From assembly GCF_030317035.1 (NCBI RefSeq), contig NZ_JASZYK010000020.1:47865-111864 (forward strand): 64,000 nt of DNA, read 5' to 3'. The notes beneath the pieces are model-generated. The model made no database searches, had not been told where the DNA came from, and saw only the letters and a program-made list of their open reading frames with translations. Positions within the stretch are counted from its first letter, which is position 1, and each line of letters opens with the position of its first letter. A program made the translations under genes and the position numbers. Below, piece after piece: positions 28,473 to 35,859 of the stretch. Origin of the DNA: Variovorax sp. J22G73 (GTDB lineage: Bacteria; Pseudomonadota; Gammaproteobacteria; Burkholderiales; Burkholderiaceae_C).

Positions 28473-28690
28473 ATGAAGCTGTCCAGCTGTACCCATTGCG
28501 GAAGCCGTGTTTTTTCGAGAACGTCACGTGCGAGGCCTGCGAAAGCTCACTGGGCTTCTTGCCCACGCGCACCGTGATCGAGCAATGCTTGCCGATTTTC
28601 CATTTCATCAAACGAGATGGATTGCAGTCTGGGCTCGCAGGACAGCGACCCCTTCCTCATCGAGCGATGCAGGCGCGGTGAGAAGGCGAC
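28473..28690 (+). pseudogene. Remnant of a zinc-ribbon protein (N-terminus only, frameshifted)
   Basis: The first codons read MKLSSCTHCGSRV. After one missing T in a run of six T's the sequence continues in another frame as FFENVTCEACESSLGFLP. This CxxC...FFEN...C..C pattern is the N-terminal zinc ribbon of a family of putative metallopeptidases, whose intact members are several hundred residues long. Beyond GFLP the frame shifts again and similarity fades, and the catalytic part is absent. It is a broken leftover. Confidence 0.5.
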
Positions 28691-28746
28691 GACACCGATA
28701 AGGTCGAATCTTGCATCGACCATTCGCCCCGCAAGATAATGCCCAG

Positions 28747-29163
28747 ATGCTGGCACGCATCATCTACCGCAGCATCTCGAAAAGTCCTTCGCCCAACGAC
28801 ATCGCGGCCATTCTTCGCACTTCCAGAAGGAACAACGCCTCGCTCGGGATCACCGGCGCGCTCTGCCATCTCCGCGGCGCATTCATGCAGTATCTCGAGG
28901 GGGAGGAGGCATCGCTGGAGCATCTGCTCGGTCGCATCGGGCGCGATCCCAGACATTGCCAGCTTGTGGTGCTGGAGTACCGCCTCATCGCAGTGCGCGC
29001 ATTTCCGCAGTGGTCAATGGCGGCATTGGAATCGGATGACGAAATCAATGCATCGCTTGGCGCCCTGCGGGACATGGGTTTGTTCGGTATCCAGGCGAGC
29101 AGCGCGGCGCCGGCGGTGCGTGCACTCGCGTCGACGGCGCAATGGGCGCGCTGCGCAGGCTGA
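28747..29163 (+). CDS. BLUF-domain blue-light sensor protein
   Basis: A 138-residue protein consisting mainly of one BLUF domain, which binds FAD and senses blue light. Key residues are present: Tyr7 in ARIIYRS, Asn30 in RRNNASLGITGALCH, Gln48 in FMQYLEG, and the Trp/Met pair in FPQWSM. About 40 C-terminal residues (GALRDMGLFGIQASSAAPAV) follow. It is a short BLUF protein with no fused output domain, so it probably acts through a partner. The next gene downstream is a GGDEF-EAL protein about 470 bases away, a plausible but unproven partner. The ATG start is preferred over an upstream TTG. Confidence 0.88.
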   Translation: MLARIIYRSISKSPSPNDIAAILRTSRRNNASLGITGALCHLRGAFMQYLEGEEASLEHLLGRIGRDPRHCQLVVLEYRLIAVRAFPQWSMAALESDDEINASLGALRDMGLFGIQASSAAPAVRALASTAQWARCAG

Positions 29164-29636
29164 AGCAGCCCACCGCTGACAGTTGCATTCAGGCGCAGGC
29201 CCCGTCACTGCTCCAGCAGCGGAGGGACCGAGCCGGGGCGGCGCACGGCTGAAGCTCGGGGTGCAGACTTCATGCGCGCGCTGCCATTGACGCGCCGGAT
29301 CTTCAGCGCAGCGAAACGCTGCCATCCCGACACGCTGCTGTCAGCGCGTTGTGACGAAGCGCCTTGTCTCAGCTCGCCGACAGGCTTGCTCGTGCGCGAC
29401 TTGGGCAAGTACAGGGCACAAGAACACGGTCGAATCAGGGTGCCGGCGCTTGATCTCAGGATCTTGCAGACCCTGCCGGATCTGGCAGTTGCGCCATCGC
29501 GCAGATGCGCCAAGCATGAACCTCCAGCCCATCACTCCGGAGCCCCTCATGCGTACAACGCCGACATGCGAGCTGATTCCGGCGGCAACCCTCGATCTGA
29601 TCTGGTCCTTCAGGCCCGCAACTGATCACACAGGCG
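29164..29636. other. Intergenic stretch, nothing recognised
   Basis: About 470 bases between the BLUF gene and the GGDEF-EAL gene. An open frame of about 117 codons lies in it but has no ribosome site or recognisable motif. Confidence 0.35.
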
Positions 29637-32015
29637 ATGCAGTTTGCCGGGCAGACTTCCCGAATGGAACATGCCCCGGATCAGCAAATGTTTGGCAGCG
29701 ACGACGCCGTGCCCCTGTCTGCGGCCAGCCGCGTCCCACCCGCTGCCGAGCGCGCGCTCCACGACGTGCTGGATCGGCTCGGGCCATCGGTGTTCGCGGG
29801 CCTCCTCGACAGCGAGGGTGTTCTGCGGTATGCCAACCATGCGGCGCTGCGCGCCATCGGCTGCACGCCTGAGCAGGTGATCGGCCAGCGCTTCGACACC
29901 ACGCCATGGTGGCAAGGGTGCGAACTGTCCCGGCGACGTCTGAAGGGGGCATTGGCAAGCGCCCTGCGCGGGGAGGCCTCGCGCTTCGATGCGCGCGTCG
30001 TCACGGACGGTGCTCACACACTCGTCATGGATTTCTCATTACTGCCTCTGTATGGTCCTGACGGACGCGTGGTGTGGCTGATCCCTTCCGCATTCGACGT
30101 CAGCGAACGGGAGCATGCCCAGCGGCAATTGCTGCTGACCCGCCATGCCGTTGAACAGGCCAACGATGCGCTGTTCCTGGTGGGGCCCGACAGTGCATTT
30201 CACGATGCCAACGCAGCCGCCTGCCGACTGCTGGGCCTTGATCGCCGACAGGTGCTGCGATTGCGCGTGGCGGACGTCGACACCCAAATGGAGGGGACGA
30301 CATGGCCTCAGTGCTGGCGCCAGTTGTGCGAGCAGGGTGCGCTGCGGTTCGAGACCAGCATTCGCCACAACGAGGGGCATGAGATACCTGTCTCTGTCTC
30401 CGTCAGCCTTGTGACGAGTGACGGCGAGACATTCGCTCATGTCTGCATGGACGACTTGCGGGAGCGCCGTACGGCCGAACGCCGCATCCGGCAACTGCTG
30501 CGCTTTGACGAGCTGACCGGTCTTCCGAACCGCCAGGGCCTCTATGAAAGCCTGGTCGCCACTTTGCAGACCAGCGCCCAAACGGCGGTCCTGATCTTGG
30601 AAATCGACCGCTTCAAGCGCGTCAACGATGGCCTCGGCCTCCAAATCGGCGACGCGGCGTTGCGTGAATTGGCACAGCGAATCGTTTCGACCGTGCGCAA
30701 CGTCGACCTGGTCGCGCGCAGGGGCAGCGATGAATTCGTGATCGTGATGCCCGCTCCTTCGGATTCGGTATTTGCTACGGCCCAGGCCCTGCTTGGGGCC
30801 ATCGCCCAGCCCTTGAGGATCGAAGGCCACGAAATCCACCTGACTTGCAGCATCGGCGTCGCAACGGCGCCAGAAGACAGCGACGGCGTCGATCCATTGA
30901 TGCGCCGCGCGAGTGCCGCGCTGCAACAGGCCCAGCGCCTGGGCCGCAATCAGTTCTGCGTCTATGCCGACGCGGCACAGGATGACGATCCCGAACGGTT
31001 GACGCTGGAGACTGCGCTGCGCTATGCGCTGCGCGACGAGCAGTTAGAACTGCACTACCAGCCGCAAATCGACTTGAAACACGGAAGCATCGTAGGCGTC
31101 GAGGCCCTGCTACGCTGGCATCACCCCACGTTGGGCACCATCGCCCCGGATCGTTTCATCCCCATCGCAGAAGAGTCCGGTCTGATTGTCGCCATCGGCG
31201 ATTGGGTATTGCGTTGCGCGATAGAACAGGCCGCGGCCTGGCAACGTGCCGGGCTGCCGCCCCTGCGCATGGCGGTGAACCTGTCTGCGCGCCAGTTGCT
31301 GCAGCATGACCTGGCACAGCGAATCGAAGACCTGCTCGCCGCGGCCGGGTTGAACCCGCGACTCTTCGGTGTCGAGGTCACCGAGAGCACGCTGATCGTC
31401 AACTTCAATCAAGCGGTGCAACACCTGCAGGCACTGCGCGCGCTGGGCGTCGAGGTCTCGCTCGACGACTTCGGCACGGGCTATTCAAGCCTGGGCTATC
31501 TACGCCGTCTGCCGGTGGACGTGGTGAAGATTGACCGCTCTCTGGTGCCGGACGTCGCTGCGCCGGCTGAAGATGTGTCGATCACGCGGGCCATCATCAC
31601 CATGGCGCACCGGCTGCAGATGAAGGTGGTTGCCGAAGGTGTCGAGAGTGAAGGCCAGGCGATCCTGCTGGCCGCCAACCGATGCGACCAAATGCAGGGA
31701 TATTGGTTCAGCGCCGCGGTGACGGCCTCCGAGGTGGAGACCATGCTGCGCGAGGGACGTCGGGTTGATGCGGCGCTGCTCGGACAGCGCTCCAACCCCG
31801 AGCAGCGCACCCTGCTGTTGGTTTGCAACGATGAAACCAACGCCGCAGCGCTGCGTCGGCATCTGCTCACCGACGGCTGGCAGGTGCTCGAGGCCACCAA
31901 TGCCGAGCAGGCACAGCATTTGATGGCAAGACACCGGGTGGACGCGATCCTTTCCGACCCTGCCACCCCTCAAACAATCGGCGTACAACTGCTTGGCGGT
32001 GAAAAGGAGCAGTAG
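29637..32015 (+). CDS. PAS-PAS-GGDEF-EAL protein with truncated C-terminal receiver
   Basis: A 792-residue c-di-GMP enzyme. Two PAS domains (about 45-160 and 170-280) precede a GGDEF domain whose signature is altered to RGSDEF (residues 362-367), so cyclase activity is doubtful. The EAL domain looks intact: Glu489 in VEALLRWHHP, AVNLSARQL, VEVTEST, SLDDFGTGYSSLGYL, VVKIDRS, VVAEGVES. A receiver domain then begins (RTLLLVCNDETNAAALRRHL) but ends just past the strand with the expected Asp (ILSDPATP). An IS3 remnant begins right after, which suggests that the receiver was cut by an insertion. Likely net activity is a phosphodiesterase. Confidence 0.9.
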   Translation: MQFAGQTSRMEHAPDQQMFGSDDAVPLSAASRVPPAAERALHDVLDRLGPSVFAGLLDSEGVLRYANHAALRAIGCTPEQVIGQRFDTTPWWQGCELSRRRLKGALASALRGEASRFDARVVTDGAHTLVMDFSLLPLYGPDGRVVWLIPSAFDVSEREHAQRQLLLTRHAVEQANDALFLVGPDSAFHDANAAACRLLGLDRRQVLRLRVADVDTQMEGTTWPQCWRQLCEQGALRFETSIRHNEGHEIPVSVSVSLVTSDGETFAHVCMDDLRERRTAERRIRQLLRFDELTGLPNRQGLYESLVATLQTSAQTAVLILEIDRFKRVNDGLGLQIGDAALRELAQRIVSTVRNVDLVARRGSDEFVIVMPAPSDSVFATAQALLGAIAQPLRIEGHEIHLTCSIGVATAPEDSDGVDPLMRRASAALQQAQRLGRNQFCVYADAAQDDDPERLTLETALRYALRDEQLELHYQPQIDLKHGSIVGVEALLRWHHPTLGTIAPDRFIPIAEESGLIVAIGDWVLRCAIEQAAAWQRAGLPPLRMAVNLSARQLLQHDLAQRIEDLLAAAGLNPRLFGVEVTESTLIVNFNQAVQHLQALRALGVEVSLDDFGTGYSSLGYLRRLPVDVVKIDRSLVPDVAAPAEDVSITRAIITMAHRLQMKVVAEGVESEGQAILLAANRCDQMQGYWFSAAVTASEVETMLREGRRVDAALLGQRSNPEQRTLLLVCNDETNAAALRRHLLTDGWQVLEATNAEQAQHLMARHRVDAILSDPATPQTIGVQLLGGEKEQ

Positions 32016-32039
32016 CTGGGAAAAATCTGGCTGCACTGT

Positions 32040-32300
32040 CTGGTGGAGGTTGGCCTCAGCCTTGCGGCCCTGTTGCGCTTGGGCCGCATGCGGCGCAGCG
32101 CCAGCCCTTGCTCCCTGTAAGGGCGACAAATCCTCCTGTGGTCATTGAAGTCCTCGCGCCGCAGCCTCACGTGCACACGCACTGTCGTCGTAGTGCACGC
32201 GTGTCTGGGCGATCGCTTTCATGCGCATGATCAACGCTTTATCGCTTGCGTGCGACTGATCGATAGATATACACGGCAACTTTCCGTGGCAACCAACATC
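32040..32300 (-). pseudogene. Remnant of an IS3-family transposase (OrfB)
   Basis: Two out-of-frame pieces match the family pattern: KALIMRMKAIAQTRVHY, then after a frameshift VHVRLRREDFNDHRRICRPY, REQGLALRRMRPKRN. This is the linker before the DDE core of IS3 OrfB proteins. The catalytic core, OrfA and terminal repeats were not found, so it is a dead fragment. It directly follows the truncated receiver domain of the GGDEF-EAL gene. Confidence 0.6.
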
Positions 32301-32755
32301 ACGGTGCTGCCCAGTGCACATGGTCCGTGATTTCAGTAGTCCTCGAGCTGCCGCGGCTGCTGGTTTGCGGGATACGGCGGAACTCCGTCTCTCAGACATC
32401 GAAGCTGCCTGACACGTCTGCGACTACCTGCCGCTCGGTCGGGCCAGCCTGGCCGCTGCCGCCAAGGTTGTCGAAGGTCTGTTCATGCAGCACCACCCAG
32501 CCGGGGACGAGGCTGCTCTCGCGCTTGAGAGCCGGTCCAGCACCTGCCGGTTCGCGGGCAGCTTGCTGGTGACCTGGACCGATCAGCACGTAGTTGTGAC
32601 GGCATTGACCAGCTGGGCGACGCAACGCCTTTCGGCCCATACGATACGCGAGCCCTGGCTGCGGTGCCCGCCAGTTGTGAGCAGATTTGGGAACCGTTGG
32701 AGGACCGTGTTTTGGCGATGCATGCCCGTGATGTGGGCCCTGCAGACGCCCTCCC
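32301..32755. other. Intergenic stretch downstream of the replication gene
   Basis: About 455 bases without a supported gene. A minus-strand frame of 82 codons is open across part of it but has no motif. It may be decayed sequence linked to the IS3 fragment. Confidence 0.35.
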
Positions 32756-34090
32756 CTACGCTGTGGCGATCATCAACAGGTCGCGGTCCGTGGGCTTGTC
32801 CCAGTTCTCGCCATACGCGGCCGTCGCGTAGAAGCTCACCATCTCATGGCGCACCATGCCGTGCGTCCATCCCTTGGCAGCGAGCCGCTGGATCACAGCG
32901 GGATGCGCATTGCGGTGCACCAGCGCTTCTCGCAGGCCTTCGACAAGTTCGGACTGGCGCGCGGGCGCCAACGCGCCGATTTCCCGCACGATCTGCTCAA
33001 TGCGCTCGGCGAGCCACCGCTTCTCCCATTGCGCCAGCCTCTCGCTGGGCGGCAAGGCCGTTGGCACGGAAGCGTGGACCTCGGCCTGCGCCTCCTGGAC
33101 CTGCAGCTGCTCGGCCGCGTGCCCGGGCAAGACGCTCTTCAAATAGCGCAGCGGATCGCGCAGCGGTTCCGGAAATGCGCTGGCCGCGCGCTTCTCAACG
33201 GCCTCAAGCCCGGTGGTGACCGCTGCCTCGCCGAATTCGTCGATGAGGCGCTCGACGCGGGCGTGGTCGATCCCCAGGCGTTGGGCGCTGGCCAGGACGC
33301 TGACATTGACCGGTTCTGTTGCGCTCCTTTGCTGCAACGCCAGCGCCTTTTGCGGTTTCTTTCGTACCGTGAACTGCAAGTCCGACACGAAGCGACCGGA
33401 CTTGAATTCGAGCATCTCGATCTCGATGTCCGCCACGGCGTTGATCTCGGCCACTGCGGGGCGCAGGGTGTCACGCTTGAAAATGCGGTACTCAAGTTTC
33501 TGCAGCCGCTCGTCATCGGGGCGTCCTAGCAACACCGGCCGCCACCAGCCCCAAGCCTTGCGGGCTGTCTGGCCGACGCCGATATAGCGTGAGCAGATCT
33601 CATACAAAGCCACGGCCGGATGCGACCCCAGCTGTGAGATGACATCCAGCGAGAGCTTGGCGAATATCTCCGGGTCCAGCAGCTCGTGGCGCATGTTCAC
33701 CGCGTACGACCATTCCACGAAGACCTGACCGCGTTCCTTGCTCAGACGGGCGTGCGACAACATCCCGCACACGTCCCATGTCTGCCACTCTCCACTGGTC
33801 GGCGACTGCCACTCGACCAAGGTCGAAACCATCGCGCGCAAATGCGTCTTGATGATCTTCATGTCCCCTGAGTTGTAGTCCAGCCCGCGGACGATATCGG
33901 TCAACGCGGCGCGAAAGGTTTCCTGCTCGAGGCCCTGGTTCTGCGCCAGGTGAAGGAGCACGTTCCATGTTCGGCGCCCCAGAGCGGTGATCTTGCTGTT
34001 CTGAGGCACCAACGCGAGCGAGAACACCGGTTTGCGCAGGGGTCCTGCCACCCGGGCCACCGATGTGAGTTCGCGCGCACCTTGATTCAT
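32756..34090 (-). CDS. Plasmid-type replication initiator protein (Rep_3-like)
   Basis: A 444-residue initiator. The N-terminal 250 residues show the two-winged-helix pattern of the Rep_3 group (KITALGRRTWNVLLHLAQNQ, MKIIKTHLRAMVSTLVEW, LDPEIFAKLSLDVISQLGSH, AVALYEICSRYIGVGQTARK). The C-terminal part (VSVLASAQRLGIDHARVERL and a Glu/Gln-rich helix) is an extension seen in large-replicon initiators. It should bind the repeats upstream, melt the origin and load the helicase. It is divergent from parA across a 520-base region that holds the operator and iteron-like repeats. Such proteins drive secondary chromosomes and megaplasmids in Burkholderiales. Confidence 0.85.
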   Translation of the reverse strand: MNQGARELTSVARVAGPLRKPVFSLALVPQNSKITALGRRTWNVLLHLAQNQGLEQETFRAALTDIVRGLDYNSGDMKIIKTHLRAMVSTLVEWQSPTSGEWQTWDVCGMLSHARLSKERGQVFVEWSYAVNMRHELLDPEIFAKLSLDVISQLGSHPAVALYEICSRYIGVGQTARKAWGWWRPVLLGRPDDERLQKLEYRIFKRDTLRPAVAEINAVADIEIEMLEFKSGRFVSDLQFTVRKKPQKALALQQRSATEPVNVSVLASAQRLGIDHARVERLIDEFGEAAVTTGLEAVEKRAASAFPEPLRDPLRYLKSVLPGHAAEQLQVQEAQAEVHASVPTALPPSERLAQWEKRWLAERIEQIVREIGALAPARQSELVEGLREALVHRNAHPAVIQRLAAKGWTHGMVRHEMVSFYATAAYGENWDKPTDRDLLMIATA

Positions 34091-34116
34091 TGCCAGGAAC
34101 TTTACCGCACCCTGCC

Positions 34117-34145
34117 CGACAGGTGAATCGGCGATTCACCTGTCG
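34117..34145. promoter_or_regulatory. Perfect palindrome, probable rep operator
   Basis: Arms cgacaggtgaatc and gattcacctgtcg are perfect 13-base inverted repeats around ggc, ending 27 bases upstream of the rep start codon. Rep initiators commonly repress their own gene through an inverted repeat here, so autoregulation is likely. The half-site differs from the 13-mer iteron-like repeat, so a separate repressor is also possible. Confidence 0.65.
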
Positions 34146-34171
34146 TTGGATGACAAGCCCACCCCTGTCTA

Positions 34172-34516
34172 CTGAAAAAGCTCCACTTCGACCCCGCCTC
34201 ACGGGCAATTTGCCAAGCGATATTGACTGTAAAAGCTCCGTGGCAGCGCTCTTACGGTCACTTGCAGGGCCGCTGGGCGCGTTTTTTGGCGCTTCTTGGC
34301 GTTCACCGTATCCACCGCTGGATCTCCCTGTGCAGGCTCCAGTTGAAGCCGTATCCACTCCGCTCCTTACTGGATTGGCTCCGATGCTCACTGTAAAAGC
34401 TCCGGTAGATCATGTAAGTTGTTGATAAAGAACAACTTTTTCGGCTTAAAGAGATAAAGGATTTGAAGGATATGACTTAGAAATACCCGCGCGCGGGGTC
34501 TTTGGAGCTTTTTCAG
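34172..34516. repeat. Iteron-like 13-mers (ctgwaaaagctcc), four copies
   Basis: Copies lie at 34172-34184 (ctgaaaaagctcc), 34227-34239 and 34391-34403 (ctgtaaaagctcc; these two also share a preceding a and following g), and inverted at 34504-34516. Copies differ at only one position. Spacing is irregular (55, 164 and 113 bases). They are candidate initiator-binding sites. Confidence 0.6.
34420..34428 (-). promoter_or_regulatory. DnaA-box-like 9-mer
   Basis: The minus strand reads ttatcaaca, close to the DnaA consensus TTATCCACA with one difference. It lies at the edge of the AT-rich tract 16 bases after the third 13-mer, the expected place for host DnaA to assist opening. Confidence 0.45.
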
Positions 34517-34611
34517 GAAAGTTGCACTCCACGTTGGACGAGATTTGGTTGGTTTGCGCAAAACACGTCCAACCCGCACAATCACGCCATCAAACAAGAA
34601 ACGGCTTAACA

Positions 34612-35859
34612 ATGGAAATACGACCGCAAATCACGCTAGCAGGGGTTCATCAACAGGCGGAGGAAGCTGCCGAGATGTTGGCCAGCATTCGCTCGGCGAT
34701 GTTGGCGCCCATGGTTCGCAAGGCCTCACCCACCTTCAGCGCTGACCAGGTGGCCACGATGTGCGAAGCATCCTCACGCGGCTCGTTCGCGCACAAACTG
34801 GGCAGCCGCAAGGACATGCCCGCGGGGACCCTCGTTTCCAATGGACGCAAGCGGATCTTCGAATTGGCGGAGGCTCGCCAGTGGGTGCGTGAGTATCGCA
34901 AGGACATGCTCCGACCGGAAGGTGCAGAAGCCGTCACGATCTCGATCGCGAACTTCAAGGGTGGCACCACAAAGACGACAACGGCAATGACCTTGGCACA
35001 GGGACTGAGCCTGATGGGGCACAAGGTCCTGGTGATCGACACAGACCCGCAAGCATCGCTCACCACCCTGTTCGGGATCCTTCCTGACGTGGAGATCGAT
35101 GCCAAGGACACCATCATGTCACTGGCAGATGGATCACTCACGACCGTGCGCCCGCTGATCCGAAGCACGTATTGGGACGGCCTGGACCTGGTGCCAGCTG
35201 CTTCTTCGCTGTTCGATGCGGAGTTCATGCTGCCTTCGCGCCAGGGCAAGGAAGGTCTTTCTGGTTTTGAGTTCTATAAAGTTCTCGACCTCGGAATCGA
35301 TGACGTCCGCGCCGACTACGATGTGATCATCATCGACAGCCCCCCTGCCCTGTCGTACCTCACCATCAATGCATTGATGGCTGCGAACGGCATCATCATG
35401 CCGCTTCCGCCTGAGACGCTTGACTTCGCATCGTCGACCCAGTTCTGGTCCCTGTTCTCGGATTTGACCGAAAGCATGCTGGAGTCGAGAGGGCAAACCA
35501 AAAGTTTTGATTTCATCAACGTTCTACTTTCCCGCGTGCCGCCGAAAGCAGGTAGAGGGGCGTCTACGACCGCTGACGCAGTGCGCGAATGGATCTCAGC
35601 CACCTATAAAGAAAAGGTCCTTCCGCTGGAGATTCCGCGCACCTCCATTGCGTCTCAAAAATCGTCCGGGTTCGGCACGGTCTACGACAGCGAAGCGAGT
35701 GACGCTAAGGACAAGACGTACAAGCGGGCTCGGGATGCGTACGACCTTTTTGTGCAGCATGTCGAGGTGTCAGTGCGGAATGCATGGAACCGGCAGTTGC
35801 TGGCCGATGATGTCTCGGCAGGTTTGAACCGTTCAAACCCCCAGGAGTTGGCGGTTTGA
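34612..35859 (+). CDS. parA: ParA-type partition ATPase
   Basis: A 415-residue Walker-type partition ATPase. The N-terminal 110 residues include a DNA-binding segment (SADQVATMCEASSRGSFAHK). The deviant Walker A motif is ISIANFKGGTTKTTTAMTLA, followed by KVLVIDTDPQASLTTLFG (Walker A' with DTDPQ) and YDVIIIDSPPALSYLTINAL (Walker B). With ParB it moves and positions replicated copies of the replicon. The long N-terminus resembles P1/F-type ParA, which also repress their own promoter. The ATG start follows the origin region. The last codons contain a parS copy, so the end of the protein reads GLNRSNP. Confidence 0.92.
   Translation: MEIRPQITLAGVHQQAEEAAEMLASIRSAMLAPMVRKASPTFSADQVATMCEASSRGSFAHKLGSRKDMPAGTLVSNGRKRIFELAEARQWVREYRKDMLRPEGAEAVTISIANFKGGTTKTTTAMTLAQGLSLMGHKVLVIDTDPQASLTTLFGILPDVEIDAKDTIMSLADGSLTTVRPLIRSTYWDGLDLVPAASSLFDAEFMLPSRQGKEGLSGFEFYKVLDLGIDDVRADYDVIIIDSPPALSYLTINALMAANGIIMPLPPETLDFASSTQFWSLFSDLTESMLESRGQTKSFDFINVLLSRVPPKAGRGASTTADAVREWISATYKEKVLPLEIPRTSIASQKSSGFGTVYDSEASDAKDKTYKRARDAYDLFVQHVEVSVRNAWNRQLLADDVSAGLNRSNPQELAV
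35822..35838. promoter_or_regulatory. parS-like site 1, inside the 3' end of parA
   Basis: The 17-mer gtttgaaccgttcaaac is a perfect 8-base-arm palindrome around one central base. With its flanks it is the reverse complement of the four downstream sites (centre C instead of G and the G-run on the other side), so this copy is inverted. It lies 20 bases before the end of parA. Confidence 0.8.

Larger units (their letters stand above)
34091..34611. other. Probable replication origin region
   Basis: Non-coding region between divergent rep and parA. It contains a 29-bp palindrome near the rep start, four copies of the 13-mer ctgwaaaagctcc (three direct, one inverted), a DnaA-box-like 9-mer and an AT-rich tract at about 34405-34480. 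Repeats, DnaA box and an AT-rich melting zone are the usual parts of an iteron-type origin. Function is inferred from this arrangement. Confidence 0.7.
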
